From assembly GCF_004684905.1 (NCBI RefSeq), contig NZ_SRJC01000007.1:80694-144693 (forward strand): a DNA stretch of 64,000 bases, read 5' to 3'. The DNA comes from Halobacillus salinus. GTDB taxonomy: Bacteria > Bacillota > Bacilli > Bacillales > Halobacillaceae. The notes beneath the pieces were generated by a model. That model was not told the DNA's origin. It saw only the letters and a program-made list of their open reading frames with translations, and did not search any database. The first letter of the stretch is position 1. Each line of letters begins with the position of its first letter. Both the position numbers and the translations under genes were made by a program. This document shows positions 57,861-64,000 of the stretch, piece after piece.

Positions 57861-59143
57861 CTTTTCTTAACGGTAAATTGATCACCTAATAGCAGCCAGT
57901 TTTGAGGGAAAGATAAACCGAGTTTCCAATAACTGATGCCCAACAGCCCTTTTTCTTTAATTAAATCAAACTTTCGCTGAATGGATCTGGCATCTTCAAA
58001 CCATACTTCGTGCTCGTTCCCATCTTTGTCTGTGTACGTAAAGTAAGGGGCTTGCTCTTCGGTATCGTAAGAGATGCTGACATTATTTTCGCGGGCGATT
58101 TGAATGGCTCGCTGAGGGCTGACAGCTTTGGCAAACTCTCCTCCTGGTTCATAGGGAAGTGTCCAATCATAACCATATAAATTTTGACCTAGCAAGATTT
58201 TGTCAGCAGGCATCACAGACAGTGCATAGTCGACAACCTCTGTTACAGGACCAATCGGAGCCACTGCTCGAGGCGGTCCTCCACTATAACCCCATTCGTA
58301 CGTCATCAACACAACAAAATCCACAATCTCTCCATGCGCTTTGTAGTCGTGTGCCTCGTACCAAGCTCCTTTTTGCTCGGCGCTTGTTTTCGGAGCAAGC
58401 GCTGTTGAGATCAGTAACCCTTCTTTAGATAGACGCTGCTTAGCTTTTCTTAAAAATTGGTTGTAATTCTCGCGTAATTCTTTCGGAAGAAATTCCATGT
58501 CAAAGTGAATATCACCAAATCCGACTTCTTTAGCGGTTGCGATAATGTTGTCGAGAAGTTTATTCTGAACATTTTCGTCTGTTAAAATCGTTCGCCCTAA
58601 CTCTGCACTGAATTCCCCATCCGCTAAGTTGGTCACGACCATCATCAGCGAAGCATCGTTGTTAGCAGCTATTTGCTTGAAATTGTCCAGCGGTGGAGCT
58701 TTCAACGATCCATCCGGTTGAATCTCATAGCTGAAAGGAGCCAAATAGGATAACAAAACTGCTCTCTTTTCAGCAGATGAACGAAGTCTATTAGACACTT
58801 CTTTGCCATAGGGCTCGATATAAGCGTTAGCTGTAATAGGCGTCGGTGGTCGGTCTGGAATATAAAGGCGAGTACCCACCGTAAGATTTGCAGCAGGTGA
58901 TATGCCATTCACCTCTGCTAGTCGTGCAGCGGAAATACCGAACTGCTGTCCGATCGAATATAGACTATCCCCAGGCTGGACGAAATAAAAGCGGCCGACA
59001 ATCGGGATGACTAACGCTTGACCGATGACAAGGTCCCCGGGGGTTTCTAATTCGTTTGCTTCTATAATGGCATTTGGCGTACTATCATAGAGACGAGCAA
59101 TCGTATAAACAGATTCTCCTTGTTGGACGACATGAATTTGCAC
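57857..59143 (-). CDS. sleL: Spore cortex-lytic N-acetylglucosaminidase SleL (YaaH)
   Basis: 428 residues, same as B. subtilis YaaH. Two LysM repeats (1-48 and 50-96) bind peptidoglycan; a GH18 domain follows with DIHFDMEF, where Glu217 is the expected acid. It degrades cortex fragments during germination. Start ATG 59143 with GGAGGGACG. Position just before tadA matches B. subtilis. Ends overlapping the DUF3891 gene by four bases. Confidence 0.94.
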   Translation of the reverse strand: MQIHVVQQGESVYTIARLYDSTPNAIIEANELETPGDLVIGQALVIPIVGRFYFVQPGDSLYSIGQQFGISAARLAEVNGISPAANLTVGTRLYIPDRPPTPITANAYIEPYGKEVSNRLRSSAEKRAVLLSYLAPFSYEIQPDGSLKAPPLDNFKQIAANNDASLMMVVTNLADGEFSAELGRTILTDENVQNKLLDNIIATAKEVGFGDIHFDMEFLPKELRENYNQFLRKAKQRLSKEGLLISTALAPKTSAEQKGAWYEAHDYKAHGEIVDFVVLMTYEWGYSGGPPRAVAPIGPVTEVVDYALSVMPADKILLGQNLYGYDWTLPYEPGGEFAKAVSPQRAIQIARENNVSISYDTEEQAPYFTYTDKDGNEHEVWFEDARSIQRKFDLIKEKGLLGISYWKLGLSFPQNWLLLGDQFTVKKS

Positions 59144-59207
59144 GGACGTCCCTCCTTTCTCATCTTTACTAATGTATGAAAACAGATGAGCAACTTATTC
59201 TAACTAA

Positions 59208-59708
<501 letters not shown>

Positions 59709-59716
59709 GTCACCCA

Positions 59717-59745
59717 TTGCATTTTTCTTTCAAACTCGCTATACT
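59717..59745 (+). promoter_or_regulatory. Promoter of the SRP RNA
   Basis: TTGCAT (59717-59722), 17-bp spacer, TATACT (59740-59745), 7 bp before the RNA 5' end. Confidence 0.75.
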
Positions 59746-59751
59746 AGTCAT

Positions 59752-60021
59752 GTCGTGCTAAGCGGGGAGGTAGCGGTGCCCTACACTCGCAATCCGCTAT
59801 AGCGAGGCCGAATCCCCATCCGAGGTGATGTGGTTTCAAGGTCTGCCTTATGAAAGTGGTGTTGACACTCAGGTCCTGCGCAACGGGAACCAGTGAATCC
59901 TGTCAGGTCCGGAAGGAAGCAGCAGTAAGCTGTATCTCTCGTGTGCCGCGGGAGTGCCTGGGTTGAGCCATGATCATAAGTAACGCTTGGGACTCCATCA
60001 TCGACGGTGGGTGCACGGCAT
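59752..60021 (+). ncRNA. scr: Signal recognition particle RNA, Bacillus large type
   Basis: About 270 nt with the Alu domain (GCGGGGAGGTAGCGG) and the SRP54-binding helix 8 sequence (GTCAGGTCCGGAAGGAAGCA). Ends GTCGTGC and GCACGGC pair. This is the long SRP RNA found in bacilli; ends are placed by pairing and the promoter. Confidence 0.96.
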
Positions 60022-60032
60022 ACATAAATGAA

Positions 60033-60074
60033 GAAAAGAGTCGTTATGAATCGAATCATAACGACTCTTTTTAT
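60033..60074 (+). terminator. Terminator of the SRP RNA
   Basis: Perfect 15-bp stem AAAGAGTCGTTATGA with TCATAACGACTCTTT, then TT. Confidence 0.9.
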
Positions 60075-60150
60075 ATACACTGGTAAGGTTCACATCCTGT
60101 CCTCGAATCAGGTATAATGGACGAAGAGACTAATAAGGGAGAACGGTTAG

Positions 60151-61866
60151 ATGAGCTACCAAGCTTTATATCGCGTCTGGCGGCCAAGGAACTTTGAAGA
60201 TGTGGTTGGACAAACCCATATAACACGCACATTGCAAAATGCGATTGAACAAGATAAGTTCTCTCATGCGTATTTATTTTCTGGTCCTCGCGGGACAGGG
60301 AAGACGAGTGCGGCGAAAATCTTCGCTAAAGCAGTCAACTGTGAAAAGTCTCCCGCCAAGGAACCGTGCAATGAATGTGATGCTTGTTTAGGAATTCAAG
60401 ATGGTTCTATTTCGGATGTCATTGAAATTGACGCTGCATCAAACAACGGAGTGGAACAAATAAGAGAGATCCGGGATAAAGTAAAGTACGCACCAAGTGC
60501 AGTCCCGTATAAAGTTTACATTATAGATGAGGTTCATATGTTGTCTATGGGAGCATTCAATGCCTTGTTAAAGACATTGGAAGAGCCTCCTAGTCATGTC
60601 ATCTTCATACTAGCGACAACAGAACCCCACAAAATACCATTAACGATCATTTCGCGTTGTCAGCGATTCGATTTCAAGCGAATATCTCAGCAATCGATGG
60701 TCGAACGGATGGTCACCATTACAGAAGCGGAAGACATCGCAATCGCGAGGGAAGCGCTCGAGATCGTAGCCTTAACAGCTGAAGGTGGTATGAGGGATGC
60801 GCTCAGCCTACTTGACCAAGCGATTTCTTATAGTGAGGAAGAAGTCACGATTGATGATGTGCTCGCTGTAACAGGGTCTGTTTCTCAGGCGAAATTGGCC
60901 GAAGTCATTCAAGCGTTGAACGCCCAAGATGTGAAAAGCGCTCTCAGTGCAGTAGATGACTTGATCCAGCAAGGGAAAGACCCGGGGCGATTTGTTTTTG
61001 ACCTGATTTATTACCTTCGAGATTTGTTACTGTACCAGACGGCACCTGACTTGGAGCATCACCTGGAGCGGGCAATTCCAGATGACACATTCCGCGAGCT
61101 CTCCAGTCAGCTTACTGCCGATTGGATCCAAAAAGCGATCCGGGAGTTGAACCAATGCCAGCAGGAGATGAAATGGACAACCAGTCCGAAAGTCTTCATC
61201 GAAATTGCCATGTTGAACATGGTAGAAGTAAGTACTCCTGCTCAAACCGGTGCACCTGTTAACTCAGAAGCTATCAACCAGCTTTCTCAAAAGATTTCAG
61301 AACTAGAGAAAGAATTGACTGGTCTTAAGCAAAACGGCGTTGCAGCACAGGAAGGACCAAAACCCAAACCGAAGCGCACACCTGCACGTTCCGGAAGAAA
61401 AGGTTATAATATTCCATATGAGCGGATTCGCCAAGTATTAAACGAAGCATCAAAGGAAGAAATCAAGAATGTGCAAGGCAAATGGGCCGATTTCATGGAA
61501 GCTTTGAAACGGAACAACGCACCTGCACACGCAACACTCTTGAACAGTAAGCCCCGTGCTGCTTCACCAAAAGCGCTTGTCCTAGCGTTTCGTTATGAGA
61601 TCCATTGCTCTCTAGCGCTTGAGCACCAAAGTACGATCGAACCGCTCTTAACAGAGTTTATAGGAAAACCATTATCGATCATCCCGATACCAGAACAGAA
61701 CTGGCAGGAGTTACGCGAAGAATACGTGCGGACACAGAAGCCTGCTTCTGGTGATGCTGGTGAGGGAGATGATGAAACAGAGGCTTCCTCTTCCAGTGAA
61801 GAAGAACCTTTGATTTCAGAGGCGAGAAAACTCGTCGGAGATGATCTGATTGAAGTCCAAGACTAA
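60151..61866 (+). CDS. dnaX: DNA polymerase III gamma/tau subunits
   Basis: 571 residues. AAA+ ATPase with Walker A GPRGTGKTS, four-cysteine zinc module (CEKSPAKEPCNECDAC), Walker B IIDEVHML and SRC motif ISRCQRF; the C-terminal tau part is variable and ends in a Glu/Ser-rich stretch. Clamp loader and replisome organiser. No frameshift site for a short gamma form was recognised. Followed by ebfC and recR as in B. subtilis. Confidence 0.98.
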   Translation: MSYQALYRVWRPRNFEDVVGQTHITRTLQNAIEQDKFSHAYLFSGPRGTGKTSAAKIFAKAVNCEKSPAKEPCNECDACLGIQDGSISDVIEIDAASNNGVEQIREIRDKVKYAPSAVPYKVYIIDEVHMLSMGAFNALLKTLEEPPSHVIFILATTEPHKIPLTIISRCQRFDFKRISQQSMVERMVTITEAEDIAIAREALEIVALTAEGGMRDALSLLDQAISYSEEEVTIDDVLAVTGSVSQAKLAEVIQALNAQDVKSALSAVDDLIQQGKDPGRFVFDLIYYLRDLLLYQTAPDLEHHLERAIPDDTFRELSSQLTADWIQKAIRELNQCQQEMKWTTSPKVFIEIAMLNMVEVSTPAQTGAPVNSEAINQLSQKISELEKELTGLKQNGVAAQEGPKPKPKRTPARSGRKGYNIPYERIRQVLNEASKEEIKNVQGKWADFMEALKRNNAPAHATLLNSKPRAASPKALVLAFRYEIHCSLALEHQSTIEPLLTEFIGKPLSIIPIPEQNWQELREEYVRTQKPASGDAGEGDDETEASSSSEEEPLISEARKLVGDDLIEVQD

Positions 61867-61893
61867 GAGGTAACTAATAAAGGAGGAATCGCC

Positions 61894-62214
61894 ATGCGTG
61901 GTGGAGGTAACATGAATAATATGATGAAACAAATGCAGAAAATGCAGAAGAAAATGATGAAAGCTCAAGAAGAGCTGCACGAAATGACTTTTGAATCTTC
62001 TGCAGGCGGTGGCATGGTTAAGGTCGTCGCAAACGGAAAGAAAGAAATCACTGACATTGAAATCCAGGAAGAAGTAGTGGATCCAGATGATGTAGACATG
62101 CTTCAAGACTTGATCATCACTGCTACGAACGATGTGATGAAACAAGTAGAGGACAAAACGAACGATACAATGGGACAATTCACGAAAGGGATGCCTGGAG
62201 GCGGAATGTTCTAG
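61894..62214 (+). CDS. ebfC: Nucleoid-associated protein EbfC/YbaB family
   Basis: 106 residues, methionine- and lysine-rich helices at both ends flanking [26 protein letters not shown]. Dimer that binds DNA; role in nucleoid organisation is not well defined. AAAGGAGG precedes ATG 61894. Between dnaX and recR, as in most bacteria. Confidence 0.95.
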   Translation: MRGGGNMNNMMKQMQKMQKKMMKAQEELHEMTFESSAGGGMVKVVANGKKEITDIEIQEEVVDPDDVDMLQDLIITATNDVMKQVEDKTNDTMGQFTKGMPGGGMF

Positions 62215-62225
62215 GAGGAATTCTC

Positions 62226-62822
62226 ATGTATTATCCTGAACCGATATCAAAACTAATTGATAGTTTTACGAAGCTGCCAGGGATCGGCCCGAAGACGGCT
62301 GTCCGCCTGGCATTTTTCGTCTTAGAAATGGAAGAAGACGACGTACTCGATTTTGCGAAGTCCTTGGTGAATGCGAAGCGTGAGCTGACTCATTGTTCCA
62401 CGTGCGGTCATATCACCGACCAAGATCCTTGCTCGATTTGTCAGGATGAGTCCAGGGACCAGACGCTGATCTGTGTTGTGCAGGACCCGAAAGACGTTAT
62501 TGCAATGGAGAAGATGAAAGAGTTCAGCGGCAAGTATCATGTTCTTCATGGTGCTATCTCTCCTATGGACGGGATCGGTCCGGAAGATATCAACGTCCCG
62601 AGTCTAATCAATCGCTTAAAAGATGAAGGGATTGAAGAGCTGATCTTAGCTACGAATCCAAACATCGAAGGAGAAGCGACAGCGATGTACATTTCCCGAC
62701 TTGTGAAGCCGTCTGGCATCCGCATGACGAGAATTGCGCACGGTCTCCCTGTAGGTGGCGATTTAGAATATGCAGATGAAGTAACACTGTCGAAAGCTCT
62801 GGAAGGGCGACGAGAATTGTAA
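62226..62822 (+). CDS. recR: Recombination protein RecR
   Basis: 198 residues. Helix-hairpin-helix [14 protein letters not shown], zinc-binding C4 ([16 protein letters not shown]) and TOPRIM domain with VVQDPKDV and EGEATAMYI. Partners with RecO and RecF (22.7 kb). AGGAGG just upstream. Confidence 0.98.
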   Translation: MYYPEPISKLIDSFTKLPGIGPKTAVRLAFFVLEMEEDDVLDFAKSLVNAKRELTHCSTCGHITDQDPCSICQDESRDQTLICVVQDPKDVIAMEKMKEFSGKYHVLHGAISPMDGIGPEDINVPSLINRLKDEGIEELILATNPNIEGEATAMYISRLVKPSGIRMTRIAHGLPVGGDLEYADEVTLSKALEGRREL

Positions 62823-62835
62823 GAGGGTGTTCATC

Positions 62836-63051
62836 ATGTTTGGACGAGGAAAAAAAGTCAGAAAAGAAATGGATCAACAATTACTTACTGACATCCGCAA
62901 GATGAAAAAAGAATGGGAAGTGCTCAATTCCATTATGGAACAGAGCATCGAACCCAGTGACGAAGGATTGCAAGACCTTGCTCTCGTGAAAGCGAAGTAT
63001 TTCTACTTATTGCGTGAAGCAAGAGTAAGAGGAATCAATGCCTTGTCATAA
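62836..63051 (+). CDS. yaaL: YaaL family protein (DUF2508)
   Basis: 71 residues from ATG 62836 with GAGGGTG 6 bases upstream (a GTG three codons earlier lies inside that site). Basic start MFGRGKKVRKEMDQQLL, then helices. Conserved between recR and bofA in bacilli; function unknown. Confidence 0.9.
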   Translation: MFGRGKKVRKEMDQQLLTDIRKMKKEWEVLNSIMEQSIEPSDEGLQDLALVKAKYFYLLREARVRGINALS

Positions 63052-63064
63052 TGCTTGTACTATT

Positions 63065-63124
63065 CCCCTGTCTGTAGACATAGACTGTGAAAGAATCAGT
63101 TTTATTCAGACAGGGGGTTTTTTT
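63065..63124 (+). promoter_or_regulatory. Terminator-like hairpin abutting the bofA start codon
   Basis: A perfect 10-bp stem (CCCCTGTCTG 63065-63074 with CAGACAGGGG 63107-63116) is followed by G and seven T that run directly into the bofA ATG. The 3' arm contains AGGGGG, the only candidate bofA ribosome site. It could be the yaaL terminator and also mask bofA translation. Confidence 0.65.
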
Positions 63125-63388
63125 ATGGATCCGGTTCTCGTTTTATTATTGCTCGGTTTAGCTATACCTGTATTGCTTATCATTGGAATACCGGCTACGC
63201 CATTAAAGTGGGTTGGACAAGTTCTCACTCGTGTAATAGTTGCCGTGATCTTACTCTTTTTTGTTAATCTCTTTGGTGCCCAGTTCGGCTTGCACATTCC
63301 GATAAACGGATTTACTGCCGCGGTTTCTACCATATTAGGGGTACCAGGATTGCTTTCCTTGTTGGCTATTCACTTGTGGGTCTTATAG
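63125..63388 (+). CDS. bofA: Inhibitor of pro-sigma-K processing BofA
   Basis: 87 residues, exactly as in B. subtilis, with membrane segments at about 3-25 and 35-60 and the conserved PLKWVGQ and VNLFGAQFGLHIPIN. It keeps the SpoIVFB protease inactive until a forespore signal arrives. The ribosome site lies in the 3' arm of the hairpin at 63065-63124. Monocistronic terminator follows. Confidence 0.94.
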   Translation: MDPVLVLLLLGLAIPVLLIIGIPATPLKWVGQVLTRVIVAVILLFFVNLFGAQFGLHIPINGFTAAVSTILGVPGLLSLLAIHLWVL

Positions 63389-63418
63389 AATGCAGATTTC
63401 ATTCTGCATTCTTTTTTT
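63388..63418 (+). terminator. Terminator of bofA
   Basis: GAATGCAGA with TCTGCATTC, then seven T. Confidence 0.9.
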
Positions 63419-63437
63419 ATGAATTTAGGAAAAGGGG

Positions 63438-63466
63438 TTGTATAAGTTTGGTTAGCGTGGTAAATT
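63438..63466 (+). promoter_or_regulatory. rrn promoter candidate P0
   Basis: TTGTAT (63438-63443), 17 bp, TAAATT (63461-63466), then GTCGC about 8 bp on. The weakest of three. Confidence 0.45.
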
Positions 63467-63513
63467 AGTAGATGTCGCTTTGAGAGCGGCCTTGAACGAA
63501 CTGAAAAAAGTCA

Positions 63514-63543
63514 TTGACTCAAATAGTTCTTTCATGGTATATT
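63514..63543 (+). promoter_or_regulatory. rrn promoter P1
   Basis: TTGACT (63514-63519), 18 bp, TATATT (63538-63543), preceded by an A-run and followed by GTCGC. Confidence 0.75.
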
Positions 63544-63599
63544 TAAAGTCGTCGCATTGAAATACAGCGACAAACCAAAAAATCATGTGAAAAAAGTTA

Positions 63600-63629
63600 T
63601 TGACATTAAATAACGAAACATGATATAAT
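63600..63629 (+). promoter_or_regulatory. rrn promoter P2
   Basis: TTGACA (63600-63605), 18 bp, TATAAT (63624-63629), preceded by an A-run and followed by GTCGC. Strongest of the set. Confidence 0.88.
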
Positions 63630-63771
63630 AATATAGTCGCTGTTTTGAACAGCAGACACAATTTGATCTTTGAAAACTGAACGAACCAACCAGTACGTCA
63701 ATATTTTTCTTCTTAGTGAAGAAAAGACAACAACGCACATTCGGTGTGCAAATGAGCAAGTCAAACTTAAC

Positions 63772-64000
63772 TTTTATGGAGAGTTTGATCCTGGCTCAGG
63801 ACGAACGCTGGCGGCGTGCCTAATACATGCAAGTCGAGCGCAGGAAGCGAGTTGATCCCCTTCGGGGGTGACACTCGTGGAATGAGCGGCGGACGGGTGA
63901 GTAACACGTGGGCAACCTGCCTGTAAGATCGGAATAACTCCGGGAAACCGGAGCTAATGCCGGGTAACATGTTCCTTCGCATGAAGGAACATTAAAAGAT
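63772..64000 (+). rRNA. rrs: 16S ribosomal RNA, 5' end (partial)
   Basis: Starts near TTTATGGAGAGTTTGATC and contains the universal 27F-type sequence and the V1 region; the gene runs off the right edge. First rRNA operon clockwise of the origin, as in B. subtilis rrnO. Confidence 0.97.

Overview
The window is the replication-origin region of a spore-forming Bacillaceae chromosome. Gene order and protein sequences resemble Bacillus subtilis throughout. The overall look (acidic proteins, gene content) suggests a moderately halophilic genus near Halobacillus, Pontibacillus or Thalassobacillus; that genus call is inference. Spore genes (splAB, sleL/yaaH, bofA, a yjcZ-type gene, spo0J/soj, noc) establish an endospore former. 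No prophage, insertion sequence or CRISPR array was seen.

Layout. Bases 1-120 hold an array of six 10-bp cores spaced exactly 21 bp apart. On the minus strand, reading away from the origin, the classic block is rpmH, rnpA, yidC, jag, mnmE, mnmG, rsmG (18.9-12.4 kb), then, after an accessory interval, noc, parA, parB and a DUF554 gene (3.4-0.1 kb). The accessory interval (3.8-12.2 kb) carries an MFS exporter behind a probable leader-peptide attenuator, an acetyltransferase broken by a stop codon, spore photoproduct lyase, a Nei-type glycosylase, an SDR, an acetate-type transporter and an alpha/beta hydrolase.

oriC is bipartite: DnaA boxes lie upstream of dnaA (19.08-19.36 kb) and between dnaA and dnaN (20.90-21.05 kb), where a DnaA-trio and an AT-rich unwinding element are visible. 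On the plus strand follow dnaA, dnaN, yaaA, recF, remB, gyrB, gyrA, an HD-GYP-like gene, yaaC (minus), guaB, dacA, pdxS, pdxT, a T-box, serS and tRNA-Ser. A second accessory stretch (37.9-57.9 kb) holds an HxlR/MFS pair, dck-dgk, tRNA-Arg, a molybdate ABC operon, aldA, a preQ1 riboswitch with queF, acsA, a split sigma factor pair like SigO/RsoA with yvrJ, an NCS2 permease, a lysine/ornithine N-hydroxylase and a PfpI protein. The conserved backbone resumes with sleL, tadA, SRP RNA, dnaX, ebfC, recR, yaaL and bofA, and ends in the first 229 bases of a 16S rRNA gene behind three tandem promoters.

The backbone genes handle initiation (DnaA, DnaN, gyrase), origin segregation (ParA/ParB), division-site protection (Noc), repair (RecF, RecR) and translation (RnpA, L34, YidC, MnmEG, SerRS, SRP RNA, tRNAs, rRNA). 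Many control elements are readable from sequence: two cis-regulatory RNAs, a translational attenuator, hairpins in the dnaA leader and at the bofA start, three near-palindromic DnaA-box pairs, parS-like and Noc-site-like sequences, and two families of palindromic intergenic repeat. Several start codons were moved to fit ribosome-binding sites and family lengths (noc, dnaA, gyrB, dacA, aldA, queF, modA and others).
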